Assembly: GCF_009907385.1 (NCBI RefSeq) | Contig: NZ_JAAATR010000073.1 | Location: forward strand, 114,944-178,943 | Reading direction: 5' to 3' | DNA: 64,000 nucleotides | Source: Atlantibacter hermannii | GTDB lineage: Bacteria; Pseudomonadota; Gammaproteobacteria; Enterobacterales; Enterobacteriaceae | In this document: positions 25,726-35,731 of the stretch, in pieces | How the letters are laid out: each line of letters begins with the position of its first letter | How positions within the stretch are numbered: the first letter of the stretch is position 1 | Position numbers and translations under genes: made by a program | Notes under the pieces: model-generated | What the model saw: the letters and a program-made list of their open reading frames with translations, nothing else | Database searches by the model: none | What the model was told of the DNA's origin: nothing

Positions 25726-27375
25726 ATGCTTAATCAGACATCTCGACTCACATATACGGAATCAGAAGCTTACGACGAAAACGTTCGGTATGAGTTCGAT
25801 CCCTGTGAGCTCAAGCTGGATGAGATGGTCGAAGCGGAACCGCTGCCCGAAACAATTGAAGGCATGCCCGCTCCGGATGCGCTGACCCCGGCGGATCGTT
25901 ATCTGGAGCTGTATGAGAACGTGCAGTCTTCGCGTATTTTCCCGGACAGCAAAACGTTTGCCGACTGCGCGCCCAAAATGACGCCGCTGGCGATTTTACT
26001 TAACTACCGTCGTGCAAAACGCTATCCGGGATTTAACCTGGACAAATTCGTGCACGACCATTTTCACCTGCCGAAAGACTACAGCAAAGAGTATATTTCC
26101 GACCCGGATCGCAGCCTGAAAGACCATATCGACAGCCTGTGGCCGGTACTGACCCGCGAGCCGCAGGAGCATATCGAGTTCTCCTCGCTGCTGCCGTTGC
26201 CCCAGTCCTATATCGTTCCGGGGGGGCGATTTCGTGAGACCTATTACTGGGACTCCTATTACACCATGCTGGGGCTGGCTGAAAGCGGCCGCAACGATCT
26301 GCTGCGCTGCATGGCGGATAATTTTGCCTGGATGATCGAAAACTACGGACATATCCCGAACGGCAACCGCACGTATTATCTCAGCCGCTCGCAGCCGCCG
26401 GTGTTTGCACTGATGGTCGAACTGTTTGAAGAGGATGGCGTGCGCGGCGCGCGGCGCTATCTCGATCATCTGCTGATGGAATACGCCTTCTGGATGGACG
26501 GCGCGGATAACCTGGATTTCAACCAGGCCTATCGCCGCGCGGTGAAAATGCCGGACGGGGCGCTGCTCAACCGCTACTGGGACGACCGCGACACGCCGCG
26601 CGATGAATCCTGGTATGAGGACGTGGAAACCGCCAAACTGTCGGGTCGACCGGCCAGCGAAGTGTACCGCGACTTGCGTGCAGGCGCGGAGTCGGGCTGG
26701 GATTACTCAACCCGCTGGCTGCGCGATACCGACCGTCTGGCGAGCATTCGCACCACCCAGTTTATTCCGGTGGATTTAAACGCATTTCTCTACAAGCTGG
26801 AAACCGCGATTTCCAATATCGCCGGCCTGAAGCAGGACGCCCTGATGGCGGCCCGCCTCCGGGAAAAAGCGCTGGCGCGCCGCAGCGCCATGAACCGCTA
26901 CCTGTGGGATGAGGCCACCGGCACGTTCCGGGATTACGACTGGCGGCGCGAATGCCTGGCGTCGTTCTCCGCCGCCTGCGTGGTGCCGCTGTATGTCGGC
27001 CTGGCGACTCACGAGCAGGCGCAAAAAATCGCGGTCAATGTGCGCGAACGCCTGTTGACGCCGGGCGGTATTCTGGCGACCGATGTGGAAAGCGACCAGC
27101 AGTGGGACAAACCCAACGGCTGGGCGCCGCTTCAGTGGATGGCGATTCAGGGCCTCAAAAACTACAGCGAAGATTCACTGGCGGACATTATTGCCCATAA
27201 CTGGATGCGCACCGTTAAGCGCGTGTATATGGAGCAAAACAAGCTGGTGGAAAAATACCACATCGCGGATTACGCACCGCAGCCGGGTGGCGGGGGTGAG
27301 TATCCGTTGCAGGACGGCTTTGGCTGGACCAACGGGGTCACCCGCCGGTTAATCAGTTTGTACGGAGAACCGTAA
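25726..27375 (+). CDS. treF: Cytoplasmic trehalase TreF
   Basis: 549 residues, exactly the E. coli TreF length. It hydrolyses trehalose to two glucose. Glycoside hydrolase 37 signatures are visible: [15 protein letters not shown] (near 167-181) and [12 protein letters not shown] (near 461-472), and the C-terminus [17 protein letters not shown] is typical. No signal peptide, which separates it from periplasmic TreA. The first ATG with a GGAGG before it is at 25726. In E. coli treF is elsewhere, so its position between yncJ and rlhA is lineage-specific. Confidence 0.95.
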   Translation: MLNQTSRLTYTESEAYDENVRYEFDPCELKLDEMVEAEPLPETIEGMPAPDALTPADRYLELYENVQSSRIFPDSKTFADCAPKMTPLAILLNYRRAKRYPGFNLDKFVHDHFHLPKDYSKEYISDPDRSLKDHIDSLWPVLTREPQEHIEFSSLLPLPQSYIVPGGRFRETYYWDSYYTMLGLAESGRNDLLRCMADNFAWMIENYGHIPNGNRTYYLSRSQPPVFALMVELFEEDGVRGARRYLDHLLMEYAFWMDGADNLDFNQAYRRAVKMPDGALLNRYWDDRDTPRDESWYEDVETAKLSGRPASEVYRDLRAGAESGWDYSTRWLRDTDRLASIRTTQFIPVDLNAFLYKLETAISNIAGLKQDALMAARLREKALARRSAMNRYLWDEATGTFRDYDWRRECLASFSAACVVPLYVGLATHEQAQKIAVNVRERLLTPGGILATDVESDQQWDKPNGWAPLQWMAIQGLKNYSEDSLADIIAHNWMRTVKRVYMEQNKLVEKYHIADYAPQPGGGGEYPLQDGFGWTNGVTRRLISLYGEP

Positions 27376-27376
27376 T

Positions 27377-27409
27377 ACAACAGCGCCGCCCTTGAGGCGG
27401 CGCTGTTGT
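27377..27409. terminator. Terminator between treF and rlhA
   Basis: A GC-rich perfect 14-bp stem (27377-27390 with 27396-27409) with a 5-nt loop. It serves the two convergent genes. Confidence 0.85.
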
Positions 27410-27410
27410 T

Positions 27411-29375
27411 TCAGGCTTTGCGGCCCGGCACGGTTTTTAACAGCTCTTCCGGGCTGATGGACGCCACTACGCCGCTGCCCGGCAGCGGCATCTTCAGAAT
27501 GTGGTTTTTGATTTTGCCGATAACGTGCATTTCGCACGGTCGGCAGTCAAATTTCAGCGTCAGCACTTCATCGCCGTGGATCAGCTGCATCGGCGTCGCT
27601 TTCCAGCTCTTAATCGATCCCTTCGCCTGTTTCGGGCACAGATTAAAGGCAAACCGCAGACAGTGTTTGGTGATCATCACCGGCACATCGCCTTTTTCCT
27701 GGTGCGCTTCAAACGCCGCGTCAATCAGCTGTACGCCGTAGCGGTGGTAAAACTCGCGCGCTTTATGGTTATAGACGTTGGCCAGGAAGCTTAAATGGCT
27801 GTCCGGGTAGACCGGCGCAGGCTCGCTGACCGCTTTGCGGGTCGCACGCTGATACGCCGCCAGACGGGCATCATCCAGCGCCTCGCTGGTTTCGCGGCGC
27901 AGCTGGTTTAGCAGACTGTTCGGCACAAACAGCGCGCCGGGCAAATTGATGGTTACCGCCCGGGCGAAATACATCGTCTGACCGAGTTTTGTGACACCGT
28001 CACGCAGGCTGTTGTAGGCTTTTTCCGGGTTAGTGGCTTCGCTGAACTCGCCGTCCAGAGTGCGCGTCACGCTGACGCCCTCTTCGGAGGTCATGGTCAG
28101 GATAAGCTGCTCCTGCCAGCCGCCCAGTTCGATATCCACCGCCACCCGGCGCTCGCTGGAGGTTTTCAGCAGCGCCTGTTGCCAGTTGTGATCCAGGTTG
28201 CGGTTCAGCGGATGGTGCGGACGCAGGGTTTTCAGCACCTCCGGCATCTCGTTCGGCCAGACGCGGAAGCGGCGTTCGGCGAGTTTTTCCACGGTGTTGG
28301 CGCGGAAACCGACCACGTCACGCTTCACCAGCACGTTCAGCCCGTCGCCGTTTGACAGCGGCTCGCTGACGTCGACATCAAGGTAATCTTTCGCCACTTT
28401 CATCACTTCGCCTACCGGCAGGCCGATAAATTTCGGTGAATCAAAGGCGCCGATGTCAATCTTTCGCTCGTTGACAAAATAATCGGTACTGCCGCGATGG
28501 AAGGTTTTATCCGGGGACGGCACAAAAAAGTGCTGGGTCACGCCTGCCGAGGCGCGGGCCAGATCGCCGCGCTGCTCCATCACTTCATCCAGCAACTGGC
28601 GGTAATACGCCGTGATGTTTTTCACGTAGCTCATGTCTTTGTAGCGCCCTTCGATTTTGAAGGAGCGCACGCCTGCATCGACCAGCGCCGCCAGGTTGGC
28701 GCTCTGATCGTTGTCTTTCATCGACAGCAGGTGCTTTTCATACGCCACCACGCGGCCCTGATCGTCTTTCAGGGTGTACGGCAAACGGCAGGCCTGGGAG
28801 CAGTCGCCGCGGTTGGCGCTGCGGCCCGTCTGGGCATGGGAGATGTTACACTGCCCGGAATAAGCCACGCACAGCGCGCCGTGAATAAAGAACTCAATGG
28901 TGGCGTCGACGCTGTCGTGAATCGCCTTGATCTGGTTGAGGTTCAGCTCGCGCGCCAGCACGATTTGCGAGAACCCGACGTCGGAGAGAAATTTCGCCTT
29001 TTCCACGCTGCGGATATCGCACTGAGTGCTGGCGTGCAGCTCAATCGGCGGAATATCCAGTTCCAGCACGCCCATGTCCTGAACAATCAGCGCATCGACG
29101 CCCGCCTGCCACAGTTGGTGGATCAGCGCTTGCGCCGGTTCGAGTTCATCATCATGAAGAATGGTGTTGAGCGTCACGAAGATCTTCGCGCCGTAGCGAT
29201 GGGCAAACGGCACCAGCTCAGCGATATCGCGCAGGCTGTTGCTGGCGTTGTGGCGCGCGCCAAAGCCGGGACCGCCGATATACACCGCGTCGGCGCCATG
29301 AAGGATCGCTTCGCGGGCGATGGCGGTGTCGCGTGCCGGGCTCAGAAGTTCAAGATGATGGGAGTGCAGGCGCAT
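27411..29375 (-). CDS. rlhA: 23S rRNA 5-hydroxycytidine-2501 synthase RlhA (YdcP, U32 family)
   Basis: 654 residues, matching E. coli RlhA. U32 peptidase-fold proteins of this type hydroxylate RNA; RlhA makes ho5C2501 in 23S rRNA. The N-terminal TIM-barrel begins ELLSPARDTAIAREAILHGADAVYIGG, cut here to its core, and the Cys cluster around GQCNIS...GDCSQACRLPY is the family's probable iron-sulfur or substrate region. Position next to sutR is as in E. coli. Confidence 0.93.
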   Translation of the reverse strand: MRLHSHHLELLSPARDTAIAREAILHGADAVYIGGPGFGARHNASNSLRDIAELVPFAHRYGAKIFVTLNTILHDDELEPAQALIHQLWQAGVDALIVQDMGVLELDIPPIELHASTQCDIRSVEKAKFLSDVGFSQIVLARELNLNQIKAIHDSVDATIEFFIHGALCVAYSGQCNISHAQTGRSANRGDCSQACRLPYTLKDDQGRVVAYEKHLLSMKDNDQSANLAALVDAGVRSFKIEGRYKDMSYVKNITAYYRQLLDEVMEQRGDLARASAGVTQHFFVPSPDKTFHRGSTDYFVNERKIDIGAFDSPKFIGLPVGEVMKVAKDYLDVDVSEPLSNGDGLNVLVKRDVVGFRANTVEKLAERRFRVWPNEMPEVLKTLRPHHPLNRNLDHNWQQALLKTSSERRVAVDIELGGWQEQLILTMTSEEGVSVTRTLDGEFSEATNPEKAYNSLRDGVTKLGQTMYFARAVTINLPGALFVPNSLLNQLRRETSEALDDARLAAYQRATRKAVSEPAPVYPDSHLSFLANVYNHKAREFYHRYGVQLIDAAFEAHQEKGDVPVMITKHCLRFAFNLCPKQAKGSIKSWKATPMQLIHGDEVLTLKFDCRPCEMHVIGKIKNHILKMPLPGSGVVASISPEELLKTVPGRKA

Positions 29376-29479
29376 GTTTTGTCGTTATCCAGTCTGTGAA
29401 ATGGCGGCTATTGTAGTCACAAGGCGGGCAGATCAGAAGTACTACCTGTCTTTTGCCATTCTGCGGCAATGCTTCGCAT

Positions 29480-29611
29480 TTTTTGTGGGTTTGGCGAGAG
29501 GGAATGTTGAAGTAAGTTAAACACGTATTCCTTCTTGTATCAGATACCCATATCGTCGTGTGGTTATATTGTTCGTTATGACTACCGCAAGCTCGCTTGC
29601 GGTATTTTTTT
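29480..29611 (+). ncRNA. Candidate small RNA ending in a strong terminator
   Basis: In the 237-bp gap between rlhA and sutR, both on the minus strand, there is a plus-strand terminator: stem TACCGCAAGC/GCTTGCGGTA (29583-29592 with 29595-29604) followed by TATTTTTTTG. No plus-strand coding gene ends there. The minus strand lacks a T run after the stem, so it is not an obvious sutR terminator. A small RNA starting somewhere after 29480 is a reasonable inference; no clear promoter was found. Confidence 0.3.
29583..29611 (+). terminator. Plus-strand Rho-independent terminator with no plus-strand gene before it
   Basis: The stem and T run are described above; with 8-10 bp of stem and seven T it is among the best intrinsic terminators in the window. 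Confidence 0.75.
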
Positions 29612-29612
29612 G

Positions 29613-30143
29613 TTATATCCGCGCGTAGTGGATTAACGAATGGAAGCGTACCGGTTCAACGGTCTGGTTGCGGTAGGCATGCGTCCGATCGGCGTGGAAG
29701 CGTTGCCCCTCTCCCGCCGCCAGCGTTTGCCACTCTCCTTCCAGCCGCAACTGCAACTCGCCGCTAATCACCACGACGTGTTCTATCGCGCCAAGTTCAT
29801 GGGCCGAGGACTCGCTCATTGCGCCGGGGGCCAGGGTGACCACCAGCAGATCAAAACCCAGATGTTCATCAAACGGGAACAGCGGTTCGGCGGTCATGCC
29901 CTGATGGGCGTCGTAAATCGGCCGTTCGCTGGACCCGGATGTGCCGATAAACGCCGAAAACGGCACGTTAAACCCGGTGGCGATTTTCCACAGCGTCGCC
30001 ACCGTCGGGCTGGACTCCTGGCGCTCGATCTGCCCCAGCATCGCTTTTGATACCCCGGTCTGGTCAGCAGCCTGGGTTAAGCTCCAGCCGCGCGCCTGGC
30101 GCAGCGCTTTCAGCGTATCGCTTAAATGGGCGGCAATATCCAT
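29613..30143 (-). CDS. sutR: SutR (YdcN), XRE-cupin regulator of sulfur utilisation
   Basis: 176 residues: an N-terminal XRE helix-turn-helix (about 10-65, with WSLTQAADQTGVSKAMLGQIE, core TGVSKAMLGQIE) and a C-terminal cupin domain (about 95-170). E. coli SutR controls sulfur-utilisation genes. It is divergent from ydcO, with a palindromic site between them. Confidence 0.92.
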   Translation of the reverse strand: MDIAAHLSDTLKALRQARGWSLTQAADQTGVSKAMLGQIERQESSPTVATLWKIATGFNVPFSAFIGTSGSSERPIYDAHQGMTAEPLFPFDEHLGFDLLVVTLAPGAMSESSAHELGAIEHVVVISGELQLRLEGEWQTLAAGEGQRFHADRTHAYRNQTVEPVRFHSLIHYARI

Positions 30144-30182
30144 GACGTATACCCGTGTAGAAAAAACCCCAGTTTAGCTGCT

Positions 30183-30231
30183 TGTGCGTTATAACGCACA
30201 GTGATATTTTCCATGGACGCTATAACGCACA
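30183..30231. promoter_or_regulatory. Paired operator in the sutR-ydcO divergent region
   Basis: A perfect 18-bp palindrome TGTGCGTTATAACGCACA (30183-30200) and a second copy at 30214-30231 that matches at 15 of 18 positions. The spacing is 31 bp, three helical turns. Autoregulation by SutR and control of ydcO are the likely roles. The TATAAC inside the palindrome may also serve as a -10 element. Confidence 0.72.
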
Positions 30232-30244
30232 ACGGACACAAACC

Positions 30245-31420
30245 ATGCGTCAATTCACTTTCCCCACGTTAATGGCCGGGCTGGTCGCGGTGCTGGTGGG
30301 TTACGCCAGCTCGGCGGCAATCATCTGGCAGGCCGCCGCTGCGGCAGGTGCCAGTGCGCAACAGATCGCCGGATGGATGACCGCGCTGGGTATCGCCATG
30401 GGCGTCAGTACCCTGGGGCTGTCGCTGTGGTATCGCGCGCCGGTGCTGACCGCCTGGTCGACGCCGGGTGCGGCGCTGCTCGCCACCAGCCTGCATGGCG
30501 TGACGATGAATGAGGCGATCGGCGTGTTTATCTTTGCCTCCGCGCTGATTGTACTGTGCGGCGTAACGGGCCTGTTTGCCCGGCTGATGAAGCTGATCCC
30601 CCATAGCCTGGCCGCCGCGATGCTGGCCGGCATTCTGCTGCGTTTTGGCCTAGACGCCTTCGCCGCCCTGCCCGCTAATGGCCTGCTGTGCGGCGTGATG
30701 GTGATCGCCTGGCTTATCGCCAGAGCCGTTGTGCCGCGCTACGCCATTGTCGCAACGCTGGTGGCCGGGCTGGCGATTTGCCTGGTCACCGGGCAGTTTA
30801 CCCCCAGCCAGGCGAATATCGCCCCGGCGCTGCCCGGATTTACCCTGCCGCACTTCACGCTACAAAGTTTACTCGGCGTCGGGGTGCCATTTTTCCTGGT
30901 GACCATGGCGTCGCAGAACGCGCCCGGCGTGGCGACGTTAAAAGCGTCGGGCTATCAGGTGCCGGTGTCGCCGCTGATGACGGTTACCGGCTTGATTGCG
31001 CTGGTGATGGCGCCGTTTGGCGTGTTCTCGGTGTGTATCGCCGCGATCACGGCGGCGATTTGCCAGAGCCCCGATGCGCATCCCGACAGGCATAAACGCT
31101 GGCTTGCTTCGGCGGCGGCAGGCGGATTTTATCTGCTGGCCGGGATTTTCGGCGGCGCAATCACCGCGCTGATGACGGCGCTACCGCTGGCGTGGATCCA
31201 GATGCTGGCGGGCCTGGCGCTGCTGGGCACCATTGGCGGCAGTCTGCAACAGGCGCTCACTGATGAATCCGGGCGCGACGCTGCGATAGTGACATTTTTA
31301 ATTACCGCGTCGGGTATGACGCTCGGCGGAACAGGCTCAGCGTTCTGGGGGCTAATTGGCGGTGGAATAGGCTACGCGGTGCCGGGAATGGTACGAGACT
31401 GGCGAAAAAAGCGTGTTTAA
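30245..31420 (+). CDS. ydcO: BenE-family (benzoate:H+ symporter-type) transporter YdcO
   Basis: 391 residues, as in E. coli YdcO, with about 11-12 hydrophobic helices. The start MRQFTFPTLMAGLVAVLVG matches the family. Real substrate unknown; BenE of Acinetobacter carries benzoate. The ATG at 30245 is taken by length; the ribosome site is weak. Divergent from sutR. Confidence 0.9.
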   Translation: MRQFTFPTLMAGLVAVLVGYASSAAIIWQAAAAAGASAQQIAGWMTALGIAMGVSTLGLSLWYRAPVLTAWSTPGAALLATSLHGVTMNEAIGVFIFASALIVLCGVTGLFARLMKLIPHSLAAAMLAGILLRFGLDAFAALPANGLLCGVMVIAWLIARAVVPRYAIVATLVAGLAICLVTGQFTPSQANIAPALPGFTLPHFTLQSLLGVGVPFFLVTMASQNAPGVATLKASGYQVPVSPLMTVTGLIALVMAPFGVFSVCIAAITAAICQSPDAHPDRHKRWLASAAAGGFYLLAGIFGGAITALMTALPLAWIQMLAGLALLGTIGGSLQQALTDESGRDAAIVTFLITASGMTLGGTGSAFWGLIGGGIGYAVPGMVRDWRKKRV

Positions 31421-31440
31421 GACATTGCATGACGCAAAAA

Positions 31441-31460
31441 CGGGGGAGCGAACTCCCCCG
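31441..31460. terminator. Terminator between ydcO and the lipoprotein gene
   Basis: Stem CGGGGGAG/CTCCCCCG (31441-31448 with 31453-31460), loop CGAA. An A run lies on the left, so it also suits the convergent lipoprotein gene on the minus strand. Confidence 0.78.
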
Positions 31461-31466
31461 ATATGA

Positions 31467-32138
31467 TTATTGTTTTTTAGTGACATCAAACATTCTGGCA
31501 TCGGTCGCCATATCGTCGATCACTTGTTTTAAGTTCTCTAATGTCATTGGGGTATTTTCATTGTTCAGGTCTTTGCCTTCACCTTTGCGCACCACTTTAA
31601 ATACCGGCTTTTGGGTTGCAGCATCAATCAACTCGCCTTCGAAATAAAGGTTGGTGTCCATGGTGCGATGCCCGGTGGCCATCTGCGTTCCGGCCACTAA
31701 CAGCGCAACTGGCACCACTTCATAGAACTGCAATCCTTCTTTGCTGCTGTCAACACCGGTGATCGCGCCACGGAAAATCAGGCTGCGCGGGCCGGGGGTG
31801 GCAACCAGCGGTTTACGTTCTGCGGCCGCTGTTTTCATCTGCTGATTAGTGTAATTAAGCAGTTGCGTCAGGACCTTCTCACCAATCTGCGTGGTGGGTT
31901 TAGGTACCGGGTAATACACAATCGGGTTATAGACAATGCTGTCGTAATTGTTCGGATTAAAGTCAGGTGCAACCCAACGCATCACGGTTTTGCCGGTGGA
32001 AGAAGTTGTTTCCTGTAAGCCGGAGTAGTCTTTCAAAAATCCGGAGTATTTTTCCGGTGAGGTTACTTTTGACGCACAGCCTGCAAGCGCGAGCGCTGCG
32101 CAAAGCACCGAAGCCTTAACTAATAAAGAGGTTCTCAT
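31467..32138 (-). CDS. DUF3313-type outer-membrane lipoprotein
   Basis: 223 residues. The signal peptide ends in a lipobox, LALAGC, giving a lipidated Cys near residue 21. The position after the Cys is Ala, so sorting to the outer membrane is expected. The mature domain is of the DUF3313 type. Function unknown. The ATG at 32138 is preferred to one seven codons upstream because the signal peptide then has usual length. It sits alone between ydcO and tehB. Confidence 0.78.
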   Translation of the reverse strand: MRTSLLVKASVLCAALALAGCASKVTSPEKYSGFLKDYSGLQETTSSTGKTVMRWVAPDFNPNNYDSIVYNPIVYYPVPKPTTQIGEKVLTQLLNYTNQQMKTAAAERKPLVATPGPRSLIFRGAITGVDSSKEGLQFYEVVPVALLVAGTQMATGHRTMDTNLYFEGELIDAATQKPVFKVVRKGEGKDLNNENTPMTLENLKQVIDDMATDARMFDVTKKQ

Positions 32139-32367
32139 TTTTTGCACCTGTAATTGCACATAAGCAAAGAAGTTATAGCAAAGCCAGCGAAGTGAAATGA
32201 GGCATAAATAGCTATATGAGAAAAATTTTTTTTATCTGTGCAAATTTGAAGCAGCTTTATTTTTTACGCAAATGAAACAGGTTAAGATATGTTAAAAATT
32301 AATTAGCGGAGTAAGCAACCGGCGGGAAAATAAATAGCTGGCACGTGGGGAACGCGCCAGCAGCTAA

Positions 32368-32961
32368 TTAACGTTTACGCGCCAACAAGGTGGCAAAACG
32401 TAATTTAATGCGGTTGCCTGCTTCATCAGTACGGTGCAGTTCGCCAGGCTCTTCATTGTATTTTACGATTTCCCAACCGGCGTAATAGCCGCTCAGCTCG
32501 CCCTCGCGAAAGGCAAACGGGAAGCCGACGTTGCACGGGAAGTCGTCGGTATCCATCGCCGCGACAATCAGATTGTAACCGCCGCTTTTGGTGCAGCGCT
32601 GCATGTTGTCAATCAGGCCTGCAATGGTGGTCGGTTCAAGGAACATCATTACCACGGTGGAGAGAATAAAATCATATTCACCGTCGAAGGTCAGACTATT
32701 CAGATCGCGCACGTCGCTTTGTAAGTTGTTCAGCCCTTCCGCTTCTGCGACGCGTTGCAGATTGGCGATGCTCATCGGATTTTTGTCCCAGGCGGTGACG
32801 TCAAATCCGTTGGCCGCCAGATACAGGCTGTTGCGGCCATTGCCGCAGCCCAGATCCAGCACCCTCCCCGGGGTCAGATAAGGCATGGCGGCGATGACTT
32901 CAGAATGGGTGCGGGTTAAGCCATATTTGTCGGTAAAATAGTTTTCATCACGAACGGTCAT
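32368..32961 (-). CDS. tehB: Tellurite/selenite methyltransferase TehB
   Basis: 197 residues, identical in length to E. coli TehB. The SAM-binding motif I is VLDLGCGNG (34-42). It methylates tellurite and selenium oxyanions using S-adenosylmethionine. Its ATG overlaps the tehA stop by 4 bp. Confidence 0.95.
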   Translation of the reverse strand: MTVRDENYFTDKYGLTRTHSEVIAAMPYLTPGRVLDLGCGNGRNSLYLAANGFDVTAWDKNPMSIANLQRVAEAEGLNNLQSDVRDLNSLTFDGEYDFILSTVVMMFLEPTTIAGLIDNMQRCTKSGGYNLIVAAMDTDDFPCNVGFPFAFREGELSGYYAGWEIVKYNEEPGELHRTDEAGNRIKLRFATLLARKR

Positions 32962-33974
32962 AGTGATTTCCTGGAAGTATGAGAAACAGAAGTACGAATC
33001 AATAATTTGCCCTGGCACAACAACATCAGCGTGCGGGTAAGCAGCAGGCCGATAAGCACGTTACTGCATACGAACAGCGGTAACGCCAAAAAATCAAAAA
33101 TGCCGCCCGGTACGGCGTGCCCGAGATGCAGCGCGGTGGTGGCGAGCGCCGACAGGCCGAACGAGAAGCTCCAGAAAGTGGGATTAAACGGCTGGGCCAT
33201 ATACCAGGGCGCAAGGCGGATCATAAACAGCGCCTGCAACAGGCCATAGCCAAACAGCATTTTGGCGAACATATCCGCCTCGCCGCCGTTGATGCTTAAC
33301 AACGCGCTACAGGCCACCAGCGCCGGGGCCATCTGAATGCCCAGCGAGGTGCGTACCGCCGGCGGCATCTCACCCGCGCTGCGCATGCGGTGCAAAATTG
33401 CCGGCTCCAGACTCAGCCATGACAGTACCCCGGCACCTAAAAAAAGTATCCCGAGATCGTGAAAACCCAGCGCGCCGCAAGCCATGGTGCTGATGAAGTT
33501 ATTGGCGACCGTGGGCAAATAAAGCCCCGGCGTGGTGGCCTCATGGGGATGATTGCCGCGCCATAGCCCGGCGTTTTGCCATGCGGCGTACAACAGCTGG
33601 CTCACCGCGCCGATGCTGAACAGCGCGACAGCCAGCGGGCGCACCCACGGAGCCAGCCCGATCGATACCAGCATGGTGGTGGCGGGGAACAGGCTGACGT
33701 AACTGCTCATCAACGGATGCAGGATTTCTGCTTTTACCGTCTGCGGATGCGTCATGAGACGCCAGATAAACGCCGCTGCCAGCAAAAACCATATCAGCGT
33801 CGCCAGCGCAATCAGCCCCTCGCCAATCCACGGCGACACTGGCCAGATCGTCGCTGCGTAACGCCAGGAGAAACCGATCCCGATGGTCCCAAGTACCATG
33901 CCGAAATACCCGGCGGGCAAATTGAGGATGGGGAATGATTCGCTGGCCGATTGCCAGGCAATGGTTTTACTCAT
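32958..33974 (-). CDS. tehA: TehA, SLAC1-type anion channel of the tellurite-resistance operon
   Basis: 338 residues (E. coli 330) with ten hydrophobic helices. The start of the fold, [16 protein letters not shown], is conserved. TehA is the structural model for plant SLAC1 anion channels. It is the first gene of tehAB and is divergent from ydcK. The ribosome site before the ATG is poor. Confidence 0.94.
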   Translation of the reverse strand: MSKTIAWQSASESFPILNLPAGYFGMVLGTIGIGFSWRYAATIWPVSPWIGEGLIALATLIWFLLAAAFIWRLMTHPQTVKAEILHPLMSSYVSLFPATTMLVSIGLAPWVRPLAVALFSIGAVSQLLYAAWQNAGLWRGNHPHEATTPGLYLPTVANNFISTMACGALGFHDLGILFLGAGVLSWLSLEPAILHRMRSAGEMPPAVRTSLGIQMAPALVACSALLSINGGEADMFAKMLFGYGLLQALFMIRLAPWYMAQPFNPTFWSFSFGLSALATTALHLGHAVPGGIFDFLALPLFVCSNVLIGLLLTRTLMLLCQGKLLIRTSVSHTSRKSL

Positions 33975-34098
33975 TTTGTTTAAAGGTTAAAAATATATTT
34001 GATATGCATTTTATGGCAGTCGGGGATGAATTACCATAACCCGCACGGTGCAGAAAAGTTTGCTACGGTTAGACCATGCGCATTACGGAGCCAGTAGC

Positions 34099-35079
34099 AT
34101 GGAAAAATACCGCTTAACGGACGCCGCCAGAACGGTGGATTATCAGGAAAATGGCGTCACTCACAAATTTACTCTGCGCCAGATTGAGGCGCTGCGTGAC
34201 TTCAGCGATATCAAAGCCGGAACGCTGGGCGGCTGGATCGAGGAGGAGCACAACCTCAGCCACGACGGCGACTGCTGGATTTACGATCACAACAGCGCGG
34301 TGTTCGCCGGAGCGGTCATTCGCGGTGACGCGCGCGTTACCCAGCGCTGCACCATTAGCCATGGCGCATCGCTTACCGATCGCTGCTGGGCAGATCGCGC
34401 GGACATCAGCCACGGCGCGACGATATCTGACCGCGCCATGATCCAGGCCTCGCAGGTGCGCGGCGAGTGCCGGATTTTTGGCGATGCGCGGGTGATGCAT
34501 CAAAGCCAGGTGATCGCTGCCGTGGGGTTAACCGAAGATCGCGACCTGCGGCTGCAAATTTACGATAACGCCACGGTTAACGCGTCGCGCATCGTCCATC
34601 AGGCGCAAATTTATGGCCGGGCGCTGGTGAAGCATGCGTTTATCGAGCATCGCGCCGCGGTGTATGAGGACGCGATCTTAGAAGGCAATGACGAGAACAA
34701 CGTCTGGGTCTGCGACTGCGCGCAAGTCTACGGCCAGGCGCGCATCGTCGCCGGCAGTGAAATCGACCAGTGCCCGACCCTCCGCTACAGCTCACAGGTG
34801 TTCGGTAACGCGGTAATTACAGGCGATTGTGTGCTGAAGCATCACGTTCACGTGTTTGACGACGCGGTGATTACCGGCGGCCCGGTGCAGCTCGACGATC
34901 GGGTAACGATTTGCGGCAAGGCGCGGGTCACCGGCAACGTCGTGATCGAAAATCAGGTGACGGTGACGGATAACGCGGCGATTGAAGCTTTTAACGGCGA
35001 TCCGCTGCATATCCGCGGCGCGAAAATACTTAATGGTGATGAGTACATTACCCGCACGCCGGTGATTGGGGCCATTTAA
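34099..35079 (+). CDS. ydcK: YdcK, left-handed beta-helix (hexapeptide-repeat) protein
   Basis: 326 residues, as in E. coli. Most of the chain consists of hexapeptide-like repeats (pattern such as GDARV, GRALV, GNAVI, GKARV), the left-handed beta-helix seen in acyltransferases. No acceptor is known. ACGGAG precedes the ATG at 34099. Conserved place between tehA and rimL. Confidence 0.93.
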   Translation: MEKYRLTDAARTVDYQENGVTHKFTLRQIEALRDFSDIKAGTLGGWIEEEHNLSHDGDCWIYDHNSAVFAGAVIRGDARVTQRCTISHGASLTDRCWADRADISHGATISDRAMIQASQVRGECRIFGDARVMHQSQVIAAVGLTEDRDLRLQIYDNATVNASRIVHQAQIYGRALVKHAFIEHRAAVYEDAILEGNDENNVWVCDCAQVYGQARIVAGSEIDQCPTLRYSSQVFGNAVITGDCVLKHHVHVFDDAVITGGPVQLDDRVTICGKARVTGNVVIENQVTVTDNAAIEAFNGDPLHIRGAKILNGDEYITRTPVIGAI

Positions 35080-35091
35080 GGCCCCTTTTGT

Positions 35092-35652
35092 TCACGGCTT
35101 ATCAATAATCCGCGCGTAGATATTCTGATCGTGATACGCGCCGTTCAGGTACTCCGCCTGTTTCAGGCAGCCTTCGAGGGTGAAGCCGTTACGCAGCGCC
35201 ACCTGGTTGCTGGCATGATTGGTGACGATGCATTTAATCACGAAGCGGCGCACGCTGCCTTCCCGGGCGTAATGCTGCATCATCGCCTGTAACGCCTGAG
35301 AAATAATGCCCTGCCCCTGTAAATCTTCATCCAGCCAGTAACCGATATACGCGGCTTTGTTGGTCGGCTCAATCTGATTAAAGGAGAGCACGCCGCATAC
35401 CGCGTCATGATGCAGAATCATAAACATTTTGGCGTAGCCGCGATGGTGCAACTGATAATTGCCCTGCACGGTGCGGCGGATATCGTTGCTGCTGGTCACC
35501 GACTTTGGCCAGTCCATCGCCTGCTGGAGATACTCTTTATTACGTTCAACCAGTTCATACAGCGGCTCAATAAACGGATCGTTCACCGAGTGCAGTTTCA
35601 GGGTGTCGTTAACGATAATAATGTCGTCATGCCAGTCAGCGGGATTTTGCAC
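35092..35652 (-). CDS. rimL: Ribosomal protein L7/L12 serine N-acetyltransferase RimL (GTG start)
   Basis: 186 residues of the GNAT fold; the acetyl-CoA loop is in LQGQGIIS (Gln112-Gly115). RimL acetylates the N-terminal Ser of L12 to give L7. The start GTG at 35652 is chosen since GGAG lies seven bases ahead and the length fits E. coli RimL (179 aa). An ATG at 35685 would add a basic stretch without a ribosome site and lies at the foot of the opgD terminator. Convergent with ydcK. Confidence 0.9.
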   Translation of the reverse strand: MQNPADWHDDIIIVNDTLKLHSVNDPFIEPLYELVERNKEYLQQAMDWPKSVTSSNDIRRTVQGNYQLHHRGYAKMFMILHHDAVCGVLSFNQIEPTNKAAYIGYWLDEDLQGQGIISQALQAMMQHYAREGSVRRFVIKCIVTNHASNQVALRNGFTLEGCLKQAEYLNGAYHDQNIYARIIDKP

Positions 35653-35694
35653 GCGGCGTCTCCGGTTAAGTTTTTTTATTAGCATAACGTAAAA

Positions 35695-35714
35695 AGGGGA
35701 GCCATCGCTCCCCT
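35695..35714 (-). terminator. Terminator of opgD
   Basis: On the minus strand the stem AGGGGAGC/GCTCCCCT (35695-35702 with 35707-35714, loop 4 nt) is followed by a T run, between the opgD stop and the rimL start. Confidence 0.85.
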
Positions 35715-35731
35715 CAATATTCGTCAGCCCC

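Noticed and set aside
29500..29560. Slight resemblance of the intergenic sequence to the sRNA RydC
   Set aside because: Only a short GTATTC-like stretch agrees. In E. coli rydC lies near cybB and ydcA, not beside sutR, and the 3' part does not match.
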